Source of the DNA: Teredinibacter haidensis
Lineage (GTDB): Bacteria > Pseudomonadota > Gammaproteobacteria > Pseudomonadales > Cellvibrionaceae
Direction of reading: 5' to 3'
Assembly: GCF_014211975.1 (NCBI RefSeq)
Contig: NZ_CP060084.1
Coordinates: 1,302,001-1,366,000 of the forward strand
DNA length: 64,000 bases
This document shows positions 45,535-54,198 of the stretch, piece after piece (position 1 is the first letter of the stretch; every line of letters starts with the position of its first letter). The notes beneath the pieces are model-generated. The model made no database searches and was not told the DNA's origin. It saw only the letters and a list, made by a program, of their open reading frames with translations. A program made the position numbers and the translations under genes.

Positions 45535-45937
45535 ACGCTCGTAGTTGGTTGTAAGGTTTTTACGTTTTGCAATTGAGCAACGAGCTTTCTGAGAGCTTTG
45601 TGTAATCACTTTTAAGCTAAAGGGCCGCCTGTCGGCCGCCAAAGTTTGAGGTTAGGAGTGTTCGTTCTCGGTGCGAGTTATACCAGCCAATCTAAATTGT
45701 TAAAGAACAACAATATAGATTGTCTTTGTAAATAATTTGTTGGTGGTTGTTTGACTTCGTTTCGACAATCTTTGCGTCGGCTAAGTCAAAATATTGAAGA
45801 AGGCTCTTTGAGTAAGGCATTGTGGTCCTCACTAGCTGGTTCTGTACGGTTCCGCTTATAACAAATTACTTAAACATCGTTCCGGCCAAAAAGACGGCCT
45901 CCACTGGACGCAGCAAGCTGCGCCGTTTAGCAAAACG
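45529..45937 (+). repeat. Family A non-coding cassette, copy A22
   Basis: attC 45855-45943. Hairpin 45685-45725 pairs CCAATCTA with TAGATTG, the T-A version of the covarying position. Confidence 0.9.
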
Positions 45938-46369
45938 TTAGAAGTATCCAATACGGTATATCGCATTGTCTTTGGGTGTGTGGTTCTTGCGGAAGTTGTG
46001 TGCAAAACGTTGTAGCCCGTCGTGCCGTCAATGGGCAGTGTTGCATCTCGTGCAAAGTGCCATTAATGTGGTTTTCTATCGTAGAGGGTAAGGGTGTCAA
46101 TTGCAGTTTGGCCCTTCGGATCTTCGTGCTTTCGTTGATCTGGGTGGTGGAATTCAAGTTTGTTGGTTGCGTTCTTGGTGCCATTATCAAGTTTGGTATG
46201 CAGCGGCCAGTATAGAATGTTTAACCGGGTTGCCTTTGTAGTGGTTTAAAGGTTCATCCATCTAACAAGTGCAGTCACCGGACATAAAATTGCTTAGCGC
46301 GTTTTGTGTTTCGCTGCGCTCATTTTTACACAAAGCACCCTAAGCAATTTTATGCCGGTGCTACAGGCG
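45938..46369 (+). other. Single-copy cassette without a convincing gene (cassette 84)
   Basis: 432 bp. A GTG-initiated + frame at 45976-46215 (MCGSCGSCVQN..., 79 aa) and an opposite frame at 45927-46190 are open, but neither has a ribosome-binding site and the latter runs into the attC of A22. attC 46260-46375 (R'' ATCTAACAAG). Treat as non-coding or undetermined. Confidence 0.55.
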
Positions 46370-46781
46370 TTATAAGCGCTCGTATTTGGTTGTAAGGTTT
46401 TTTACGTTTTTCAATTGAGCGCTGAGGCCCCTGAGGGTTTCGTGGAACCACTTTTTGGGCTAAAAGGCAGCCTGTCTGCCGCCATAGTTTGATGTTAAGA
46501 GCGTTCGTTCCCGGTGCGAGTTATACCAGCCAAACTAAATTGTTAAAGAACAACAATATAGTTTGGTTTAGTCAATCAGTTTGTTGCTGGTTGTTTGACT
46601 TCGTTCCAACCGTCTTTTCGTGGGCTAGGTCAAAATATTGAAGCAGGGATTTTGGTTAAAGTATTGTGGTACTCACTAGAAAGTTCAGTGCGGTTCCGCT
46701 TATAACAAATTACTTAAACATCGTTTCGGCCGAAAAGACGGCCTCCACTGGACGCAGCAAGCTGCGCCGTTTAGCAAAACG
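46370..46781 (+). repeat. Family A non-coding cassette, copy A23
   Basis: attC 46700-46787. Last full A copy in the array. Confidence 0.9.
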
Positions 46782-47247
46782 TTATGGCGGGTTTAAATAA
46801 TTTAGTTGTAGTTCCAGAATTTTTATTAAACTGAGAGTTCGCAGTTTAGTAAGTGCAATCGTCGAGAAAGAACAAATAGTTTCACTCGGCGCAAGAAAGT
46901 AGCCAAGTGGTTCCAATAGAAAGTATTGAAATAAGGTGAGTCTAAAGCCATTCGTTCCTTGGTTCACCGTTTAGGATTTCAATGCGAAACAAAAGTGGGT
47001 AGTTCGCATCTTCAAAGCTCCATCAAGAACGTGCGAATTGTTAGAATAGTAGTTTAAACTGGTTGGGTTTTTTTGGGGTATTGGTTTCGCTAAAGCTCCA
47101 CAAAGAGCGCTGTAGAAAATAAGTGCCACCCAGCACATAACAAATCGCTGCACTCGGACGCATATTGCGGAGAGCGTTTTTATGTATGTCGCGGTGCTCC
47201 ATTTTACATAAAAACGCTCTCCGCAATATGCGCCGGTGAGCTCGGCG
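46782..47247 (+). repeat. Family B non-coding cassette, copy B13 (perfect-palindrome attC)
   Basis: attC 47136-47253; type II 3' end. The left arm 47159-47184 is an exact reverse complement of 47207-47232, unlike the other B copies, where nine central bases differ. Confidence 0.9.
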
Positions 47248-47308
47248 TTAGGTAATTTGTTGATGATTTCATTCAATGAAATTTTAAATATAGGGAAATT
47301 TTTATTAC

Positions 47309-48187
47309 ATGAATATGTTAAAGATAATAGAGTCCGTAGGAAAAAATGGTAAAAACCAAATCTCAGATGTCAAAAAGATCAGAGTACTATTAAATTGCTA
47401 TCTTCGTTCTAAATCAAAAACTGGACTTATTATATCGGGAAAAGCCGATATCAATCTAGAAGAGGCAATTGCATTATTTCAAAAAGACTATGTTGGGTCA
47501 TCTAAACCTGATTCAAAAATAGACGTAAATGGAAAGTCTTATAATAAATTAAAAGAATTTTTGAATAGCATATTTAAGCCTGTAGCGTTATCTCCACCAA
47601 CATATGGAATTGTCACTTGGGAATCAGAAGGGGCGGAGGGGGGGCCATATCATAGTCGAAAATTACATGTACCAAGTACTTCTTCTGGATTAACTCTTGG
47701 AAGAGGGTATGACTTTTGAAGGAAATCTCAGAGTAAAATCTATAATGATTTAACTTCGTCAGGCGTAGACGCTAAAATTGCCACTATTTTAAAGCAAGCA
47801 TCAGAACTTTTCGGTGTAAGTGCATCACAGTTTGTAATAGATAAAGATTTATTAGATTTACAGATAAGCGGTGAAGTACAAAAGAATCTATTTAAAATAA
47901 GCTATGATATTGAAAAATCAGAAGTAAAGAGAATCTGTGAGAAGGCATTGGTAAAAAAGACGTACGGTACCACTGATTGGTCTGGGCTCCATAGTACAAT
48001 TAAAGATATGGTAATAGATTTAAAATTTAGAGGTGATTACACTCCGTCAGCAAGGAAAATCATACAAAAAAGTATTGCTGAAAATAATCTAACTGAATTT
48101 AAAAAGAAAATAAAAGATAAACGTAACTGGTCGAACGTTCCACCTGATCGCTTTATCAGACGTTCATCATTTATGGATAAAACCTGA
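47309..48187 (+). pseudogene. Lysozyme-like (T6SS-type) effector with in-frame TGA (cassette 87)
   Basis: One frame read from ATG 47309, with GGGAAA upstream, interrupted by TGA at 47717-47719 (codon 137) and then open to 48187 (about 292 codons). N-terminal part (IESVGKNGKNQISDVKKIRVLLNCYL, EEAIALFQKD) is a peptidoglycan-binding-like domain typical of T6SS cell-wall effectors. Then TWESEGAEGG, HSRKLHVPSTSSGLTLGRGYDF, the stop, and DLKFRGDYTPSARKIIQKSI, which fit a lysozyme-like hydrolase. The stop falls just after the GRGYD motif, so the enzyme is probably inactive unless read through. Followed by a likely immunity gene. Confidence 0.72.
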
Positions 48188-48206
48188 TATATCTAAAGGA
48201 ATTAAA

Positions 48207-48647
48207 GTGAAAAATGTAATTTGTAAATTTGTATTTAGTCTATTTGTTCTGTTTTCTTTTGCATGTATGGGTAACTCTGCATCAGAAGAAACAATTCCAT
48301 TATCAATTGATGCGGTTAGCACTTCTCGTGTTGGTGAAAACTTAATTCGAGTAATTCGTTACAACATGGAGTTAGAGCCCCAAATTACAATAGAAAGACT
48401 TTCTACTCCAGTATTAAGTCTAATCGAGTCAAAAACTATAAACTCCATTGTCATATCAGGAGAAAAATTAGATTTTAATAGAGGACAGGGTGTATTTATC
48501 GAAGATTTTTCCATCGAAAAATCAAGGATTCATATAAAATTAGAATATTTTTACCCTAAAGGTGAGTCTGTAATCGCAGAGTGCGAAATGTTGGTCACCG
48601 TAAATAATTTTGAACCATTGAAATGCCGAAAATCACTTCAAAATTGA
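48207..48647 (+). CDS. Candidate periplasmic immunity protein (cassette 87)
   Basis: 146 aa from GTG 48207, preceded by AAAGGA at 48195-48200. Signal peptide about residues 1-25 (FVFSLFVLFSFACMGNSA, possible lipobox FAC). Lies 19 bases after the lysozyme-like gene in the same cassette, the usual order for an effector and its periplasmic immunity protein. No sequence family recognised, so the role rests on position and export signal. Confidence 0.65.
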   Translation: MKNVICKFVFSLFVLFSFACMGNSASEETIPLSIDAVSTSRVGENLIRVIRYNMELEPQITIERLSTPVLSLIESKTINSIVISGEKLDFNRGQGVFIEDFSIEKSRIHIKLEYFYPKGESVIAECEMLVTVNNFEPLKCRKSLQN

Positions 48648-48655
48648 AATTAAAA

Positions 48656-48757
48656 TGCCTAACAAGGGCACTTAAACGGAACTAAAACAGTGGGTTACGT
48701 TTCGCTTCGCTACACATTTTAACCCACTATTTTAGTCCGCTTAGTGCGGCGTTATGC
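48656..48757 (+). other. attC of cassette 87
   Basis: R'' TGCCTAACAAG to R' GGCGTTATGC, crossover after 48751. Last attC before the array is broken. Confidence 0.85.
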
Positions 48758-48780
48758 TCCAATCTTAAATAGAGAAGTAT

Positions 48781-49348
48781 ATGAAGAATATTTTAATTGT
48801 TTTAGTCTTTTCGTTTTCGCAAGTATCGGTTGCATCTAATTTAGGTTTAGGTCTATCGGCCGAATCTGGAGACAATTTTATTTACTTTCCCATTGTGCTG
48901 TCCGACAGTATCCGATTAGAACCATTCTTTGGGTATAGCGATGATGGTGAGGAATCTATATCCGGAGTTGATGAAAGCTATAGTAAGAACTCGTATAAAT
49001 CAAAGAGTTTTGGAACCGGATTATTCAAGTACTCCAAACTAAATGACAATGTACATTCATATTTCGGGGGTAGGATTGCCTACATCGAGACGGAGAGAAA
49101 AACTGAAATATCAATTAGCCTTGGAGAGAATCATTATTAATGAAAGTCTAGATGGATACTCTATATCCCCCACGATTGGCATTGAGTATAGATTCGCGAA
49201 TGGGTTTTCAACAGCTGTTGAGGCCGAATGGTATTACAACAGGCTTGAAGGCCAGTCTACAGGGAAGCTCGATCTATCCGAAATTTCTGAAACGTCAAGA
49301 GAGCGGAGCGGAACAGGAACAAAATTTATAATCAGGTATGTCTTTTAG
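48781..49348 (+). pseudogene. Outer-membrane beta-barrel protein, frameshifted (cassette 88)
   Basis: Starts with a signal peptide (MKNILIVLVFSFSQVSVASN) and LGLGLSAESGDNFIYFPIVLSDSIRLEPFFGY, a short porin-like barrel. The first frame stops at 49140; the next frame continues ESLDGYSISPTIGIEYRFANGFSTAVEAEWYYNRL and ends in TKFIIRYVF, the typical C-terminal Phe of an outer-membrane barrel. A 1-base indel near 49120-49145 explains this. No attC follows; the sequence passes straight into the CdiA-like fragment. Confidence 0.75.
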
Positions 49349-50960
49349 CTTATTGCGCATGCATTATGTTATCCCGAAACCTGAAGACGGTACTGAACTA
49401 AGCCAGGACGAAATACTTGATGCACTTGGTGCGGAGGAGGGGCTTGGCTGGATAAATACGTTGCGTTGTAAGCCTGAGGTAACTCAAGGTGAGTGCGCCT
49501 ACGATAATGTTGAATGGTCTGGTGTTGAACTGGCTTTTGAGGAGTGGGATTATCAACACCAGGGGCTTACAGAAGGCGCCGCAGCACTGCTTTCAATAGC
49601 CGTTGCCATAGCCACAAATGGCATGGGCGGGGAACTCATCGGGGCGCTTACATCTACTACTACTTCAGCAGCAACTACCGCTATAAGCACCGGGCAGTAT
49701 ATGCTTACGCAGTCGCTGAATGCAGGTATCACCACGCTGGCCAACCAAGCTTCAATGACTCTTTTTTCTACCGGCTTTGATATTGGTGAAACTTTAAACG
49801 AGCTTGGTTCCTCTGAAAACGTTCATCAGTTGTTGGATTCCATGCTTACGGCGGCGGTGGTGCCTCAGAATGATGTCTCGTTCTTTGATGGTGACGATCT
49901 CGGTTTTTGGCAGCAGACGGCTAATGCTTTGGTTGATGCGACGGTTGATGCGGGGTTGACTGCGATTGTTCAGGGTGCGGTGTATGGGTATACGGATGAG
50001 GAGTATTTGGCGTCGTTTCAGCGTGCGGTTGCGGCGAACAGTATTCGTTACCTTGGAGAGCAGCTTGCTACTGGAATTGGGGATGCGGCAGAAACCGGGA
50101 ACTGGGAGTTAGGCTACCAGTTGATGGCTCACGCTGCTGCGGGTTGTTTGGGCGGGGCGCTTAGTGCGGATAATAACGATGCGGATGGTGAAAATGGTTG
50201 TGCCAGTGGTACTATGGGGTCGGTTATTGGGGAGATGATGGGGAAATTAAAAACCATCTCAATATCTAATGATAAAGAAAGCTTAGAAACTGAAGCCGCA
50301 ATTCATGAATTCTACCTTGGTTTAGACGAGTTAGTAAAACAAGGGGCAGACATAACAAAACTAAGTGCTGCTGTTTCTGCATTCGTGTTTGGGCTTGATC
50401 CGAGTATTGCATCTGATTATGCGAGTATCGCTTATATATTTAATGCTACCTCCAAGTTACATAGGGCGGCTAGATCAAATCAAAGTCGAGCTATATCCTA
50501 TGAAGATGCCGTTGAAAAAGCCATACAGACGAGTCATTCAATCCGGGCTAATGGTGAAGGTGATTTTGTTAGTGGTGAAAATATTGGAGCACCTATTATT
50601 CTTAACGAGCCTTGGTTTATCGGTGACTATTATTATAGCTATCCTGATGGCCTTGAATGGGATGGCGCTGGAGCTGGATATTGCGCTGGAGTCGGGACGG
50701 GGGTACCAGGCTATTGGGTTAGTGCTGTTTCTGAAGGGACTGTTGCTTTGGTAGTAAATGTGGCTGATGGCAATAGTTTCAATGCTAGTAGTTATGCGCT
50801 TTCAATTGCTGGACCAGACTGGCTTAATCTGCCTCAATATTTCTCTCAGCCTATATACGCGACTTTTGAGGCAACAGGTGAAACATATAAATATCAAGTT
50901 AATCAATACGGGAATGTTACATGCGAAGTATATTCTGGTTCTTCTTTCTCTTGTCATTAG
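49338..50960 (+). pseudogene. CdiA/hemagglutinin-like C-terminal fragment (pretoxin and toxin tail)
   Basis: Open frame of 540 codons, but with no export signal: the N-terminal thousands of residues of a filamentous CdiA are missing, and the ATG at 49338 only overlaps the end of the barrel gene. Content: LSQDEILDALGAEEGLGWINTL, GAAALLSIAVAIATNGMG, MAHAAAGCLGGAL, CASGTMGSVIGEMMG and KLSAAVSAFVFG, the DUF637/pretoxin region preceding CDI toxins. The last 200 residues (from about RANGEGDFVSGENIG) form an unrecognised toxin-like tail. Probably an orphan module left by recombination. Confidence 0.72.
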
Positions 50961-51373
50961 GGTGTAGTCATGGCTCGTCGAACTCTTTTCGAATTATCTC
51001 TGTTGATGATGTTATGGCGGGGAAGATAGATGATAAAGCAGCAGTTGCGATAAAAGGTTATCTTGTTTTAGAGAAAGATATTTATTTTCTTTATAGTAAC
51101 TTTGAGTCTGCAAATTACAAAAGTGATGAGCGCAATTTTTTTCGTGTTAAAATTTGGATTCCGGAGAATATGGATATGGAGCGCTGTTCGAATAAGAGTG
51201 TAATTATATATGGTGTAAAATATACTTACATTGGTGCTCCCGGGATTGATGAAGTGGTAAGAGTGTCGGATCTTGGGCAGAGTGAGTCTTCGTGTCAGCC
51301 ACTAAAAGAACCTTTTAATCGCTTTCAGCAATTAAAAGCTAGGATCGAAGCTGGTAGGCAGAATAAACCATAG
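50921..51373 (+). CDS. Hypothetical lipoprotein after the CdiA fragment (possible immunity protein)
   Basis: 150 aa overlapping the CdiA tail by 40 bases. Lipobox LSLGC (Cys15). Mature part IISVDDVMAGKIDDKAAVAIKGYLVLEKDIYFLYSNFESANY is strand-rich and resembles small OB-like lipoproteins. Its place after the toxin tail would suit immunity, but CDI immunity proteins are usually cytoplasmic, so this is uncertain. Confidence 0.6.
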   Translation: MRSIFWFFFLLSLGCSHGSSNSFRIISVDDVMAGKIDDKAAVAIKGYLVLEKDIYFLYSNFESANYKSDERNFFRVKIWIPENMDMERCSNKSVIIYGVKYTYIGAPGIDEVVRVSDLGQSESSCQPLKEPFNRFQQLKARIEAGRQNKP

Positions 51374-51749
51374 GATTAAAATAACAGGACATATATGGAC
51401 GCTCCTGGTATGTCAAGGCGAAAAACACCTCGCCATCAATATTTGATAGCCTTTTTTGTGGTGTTCCCTTATTGACCGTTTTTTTGATTTGGGTTCGTGC
51501 TGACATATATTCGGCCTATTGTGAAAGTTTGTTTTTGAACGTTACTTTCTGGCCCTGATGAATTCCGCACTTAACTGTCTCAAACAGTCACTCGGCTTAT
51601 TAAAGCCTTGTCCTAACCAGACTATGGTTAAGTACGGAAAACCCGCTTTAACATCAAAATTCGACGATACCAAGAGAAAATATTCTTTTAATTGTTCTAA
51701 GTTTACCTAAAAAATAAATTGTTTTTATACGTTATTACAATGCGTATAC
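51374..51749. other. Gene-free segment before IS110 remnant
   Basis: No ORF of note. Contains a small hairpin GGCGA/TCGCC near 51418-51436 and several short inverted repeats; no attC core sites. Probably IS110 non-coding end or decayed island sequence. Confidence 0.45.
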
Positions 51750-52244
51750 CTACGCAGGAATAATTTTATAATCTACACCCCGTTGCAGTATGACCCAAAT
51801 CAGTCGTGCTAAACGGTTAGCTAAAGCCACGGCGGCTTTATTGACGCCACGACGCTCAACGAGGTTATTTACCCAAACGGAGAGTTTGTCCGTTTTGAGT
51901 TTTGATCGATACAATACGGATCGCGCACCATGAATCAGCTGCTTGCGTAAATAACGATTCCCGCGCTTAGTGATACTTCCGTTAACGGATTTATCACCGC
52001 TAGAAAATTGTTTTGGTGTAACGCCCAACCAAACAGGAAGTTCACGAGGATAGGAAAATTGGCCTGCATTTCCAATGGCCGAATACAGTGCGGTTGCAAT
52101 AATAATACCAATCCCCGGTAATGTTATAAGTCGTTGGCATAGCGGGTTTGAACGAACAACTTCAATGAGTTCCTGTTTGATTTGGTCGCAGTGATCTGTA
52201 ATGCGAAAAAATTCATCATGCGCTTCTAATAGCTGTCGCTTCAT
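51750..52244 (-). pseudogene. IS110 family transposase, C-terminal part only
   Basis: 164 aa on the reverse strand. LCQRLITLPGIGIIIATALYSAIGN, FSYPRELPVWLGVTPKQFSSGDK, ITKRGNRYLRKQLIHGARSVL and NKAAVALANRLARLIWVIL are hallmarks of the Transposase_20 (IS116/IS110/IS902) C-terminal domain with its Ser recombinase-like residue. The N-terminal DEDD domain is absent, so the element is truncated at its 5' end (right side), where cassette DNA resumes. Confidence 0.88.
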
Positions 52245-52295
52245 GCGTAAGCGTAAAAAAATAAAAGAAAAAATAAAAGGACATCCAAAAACTTG

Positions 52296-52561
52296 ACACT
52301 AAAAGTAATCCGGTCTATTCCTGTCTTTGCGCAATAGCGATCAGCTTGCCACTTCTTTACCGATTAGGAGAAAGGCTCGTTTTTGTTAGTGTAAATGCTG
52401 GTATGGAAGGCGAGGGTGCTGTTGGTTCGCCGTTGGCATTCGTTGTCGGTATGCTTTTCGAGAATTTTATATTGGCACCATGTTTGGTCCTTGCTATTTA
52501 CGGTGGGTTACTTTGGCGTAAAAGTATTACTGTCAGTCGCTTAACAAGTAGCTGCACCTGA
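52296..52561 (+). pseudogene. Membrane protein cassette, 5'-truncated (cassette 89)
   Basis: An open frame without a credible start (LDTKSNPVYSCLCAIAISLPLLYRLGERL..., two hydrophobic segments) ends in the attC. The 5' end and left boundary of this cassette were lost at the junction with the IS110 debris. A TTG at 52346 is the only start-like codon and has no ribosome-binding site. Confidence 0.55.
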
Positions 52562-52655
52562 CAAATATTGCTACGCTCGTTTTTGTGTATGTCGCGTAGC
52601 TCCATTTTACAAAAAACGCTCTCCGCAATATTCGCAGGTGAGCTAAACGTTAAGG
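52538..52655 (+). other. attC of cassette 89
   Basis: R'' CGCTTAACAAG to R' AAACGTTAAGG, crossover after 52649; a 2-base shorter loop (TTTTACAAAAAACG) than its relatives. Confidence 0.9.
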
Positions 52656-52661
52656 CTTATC

Positions 52662-53140
52662 ATGAAAAATGTATTGATATTTATTTTACTTTTATTTTAT
52701 TCAGCTTCCGTTCTGGCTTTTAGGATCGACGTGGAGGCGGGTGATGCAAGATCGGTACAACTTTTTGGTGTGTGTGGGGATTGTTCCAAATCTGCCAAAA
52801 TATCTGTCGTAGATGTTAGGTTGCAAGAGGGGCAGTGGTTTCCAACAACTGAGATCCAATTTAAGGGAAGTACCGAATCGGAAAAATTTGGCTTTGGTAT
52901 TGCGATGTACCAAGATGGTAAAGGATTGAGTGCGTATTACACTAAGGGTTCTAAAACAACCGTTTTGAAATCTAATCTAAAGTTGCTAACAACCTATAAC
53001 ATTGATTTCGAGTATGTAGGTAATAATATCCTAAGTTTTTCTGTGGCCGGAAAAATATTGAAATCGACTTAGGGTTCAAGCCGAAAAGTGTTAGACACGG
53101 TGTATCAGGTATGGCGGTAGATATAGAGTACCAGCCTTAA
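52662..53140 (+). pseudogene. Hypothetical secreted protein, 3' frameshift (cassette 90)
   Basis: Signal peptide MKNVLIFILLLFYSASVLAF, then a 136-aa frame ending at 53072. The +1 frame continues NIEIDLGFKPKSVRHGVSGMAVDIEYQP and stops at 53138-53140, exactly at the attC R'' core, as in intact cassettes. A slip in the AAAAA run near 53050-53055 probably split the gene. Cys pair FGVCGDCSK in the mature domain. Function unknown. Confidence 0.65.
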
Positions 53141-53245
53141 CAAGGCTATCAAGCAGACCTCCATTCCGGTGCTTGATTTCGCGCTGGCCGCTACGCTAGC
53201 GCAAAACAATCACCTCCATTACGGCTGCTTATAGCGGCGTTATGC
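53133..53245 (+). other. attC of cassette 90
   Basis: R'' GCCTTAACAAG to R' GGCGTTATGC, crossover after 53239. Confidence 0.9.
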
Positions 53246-53264
53246 TCGGTAAAGAAAAATTAAT

Positions 53265-53636
53265 ATGAATCAATATAATTCACCAATTTCGAATCTAGAT
53301 GTAGATGAGAACCGTCGAGATAAAAATCACTACCCGTGGATAGCGGCTTTGGTATGCATAATATTCTATTCTACGATTTTCTTGTTCGTGCAAGATTTTG
53401 AAAAGGAAATTGTACGCTTTACGCAAGTATTTGGGTTTGTCGCGGGTGGTCTATTGGTAATATTTTCACTTCTAAATAGTGTCGCCTTTTTAGGGGCAAT
53501 TTTATGGTCGAAAATAGGAGACGTCAGAGTTCCATTTGCGTTTAACAAAATAGTTCAAGTCGTCTATGTGGGCTCTATAGTGCTTACTATAATTGTATTT
53601 GTGGCTGGCGTATATTATGTCGGAAAAAATGCATAA
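53265..53636 (+). CDS. Hypothetical three-helix membrane protein (cassette 91)
   Basis: 123 aa. Hydrophobic segments at about 24-42 (WIAALVCIIFYSTIFLFV), 53-78 (GFVAGGLLVIFSLLNSVAFLGAIL) and 96-118 (VVYVGSIVLTIIVFVAGVYYV). N-terminal cytoplasmic stretch MNQYNSPISNLDVDENRRD is typical of small DUF-type membrane proteins. The stop is in the attC. Function unknown. Confidence 0.7.
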   Translation: MNQYNSPISNLDVDENRRDKNHYPWIAALVCIIFYSTIFLFVQDFEKEIVRFTQVFGFVAGGLLVIFSLLNSVAFLGAILWSKIGDVRVPFAFNKIVQVVYVGSIVLTIIVFVAGVYYVGKNA

Positions 53637-53744
53637 CAATACGTGCCAGCTGACATTTTGGTCGGCGCTCCGTTTTGTGTATGGCTTCGCCATTTCACAC
53701 AAAACTCCACACCAACCAAAATGCAGCTGCACTCTGCGTTATGG
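53632..53744 (+). other. attC of cassette 91 (last complete attC)
   Basis: R'' GCATAACAA to R' TGCGTTATGG, crossover after 53738. Confidence 0.9.
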
Positions 53745-54090
53745 CGGGTCTAAATAATTTGTATATCGTTCTAGAGTTCGTCAAAATTTGAGGTCTCGCA
53801 GTTTAGTAAGTGCAATCGTCGAGAAAGAACAAATGGTTTTACTCGGCGCAAGAAAGTCGCGAAGTGGTTACAATAGAAAGTATTGGAATAAGGTGAGTCT
53901 AAAACAGTTCGTTCCTTGGCTCACCGTTTAAGATTTCGCTGCGAAAAAAATGGGTAGTTCGTATCTTCAAAGCTCTATCAAGAAGGTGCGAATTGTAAAA
54001 ATAGTAGTTTAAACTGGTTGGGTTTTTAATAGGCTAAAGTTCCGCGTTCGCTCCACAAAAAGCGCTGTAGAAAGGAAGTGCCACCCAGCG
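53739..54090 (+). repeat. Family B cassette, truncated copy B14
   Basis: Body matches family B (type I 3' end) up to CCACCCAGC, then changes to unrelated sequence exactly where the attC R'' should begin. End of the ordered array. Confidence 0.85.
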
Positions 54091-54115
54091 CCTGAGTTAT
54101 CAAATGAAGTGCAAC

Positions 54116-54198
54116 GAAATTGACACTTTTTACTCCATTCCATGTTGTGCATGCCTACGGCATAATCGAAAAACATTACATTACGTAAAAAGTGCAGT
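54116..54198 (+). repeat. Family C attC fragment without core sites
   Basis: TTGACACTTTTTACTCCATTCC to GTAAAAAGTGCAGT is the central part of a family C attC. The R'' core before it and the R' core after it are missing, so it cannot recombine. It joins directly to an IS3 transposase fragment. Confidence 0.8.

Noticed and set aside
45927..46215. Opposing ORFs in cassette 84 (a Cys-rich + frame and a reverse frame)
   Set aside because: No ribosome-binding site, no recognised motif, and the reverse frame crosses into the previous attC.
47717..47719. TGA as a selenocysteine codon
   Set aside because: No catalytic Cys/Sec position is known there in lysozyme-like enzymes and no obvious SECIS-like hairpin was seen; a nonsense mutation is simpler.
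49544..51000. Additional + frames inside the CdiA fragment
   Set aside because: Alternative-frame shadows of the long 49338-50960 frame.
1297..54090. Rho-independent terminators in the repeat cassettes
   Set aside because: The family A, B and C hairpins are not followed by a T run, so they do not look like terminators.
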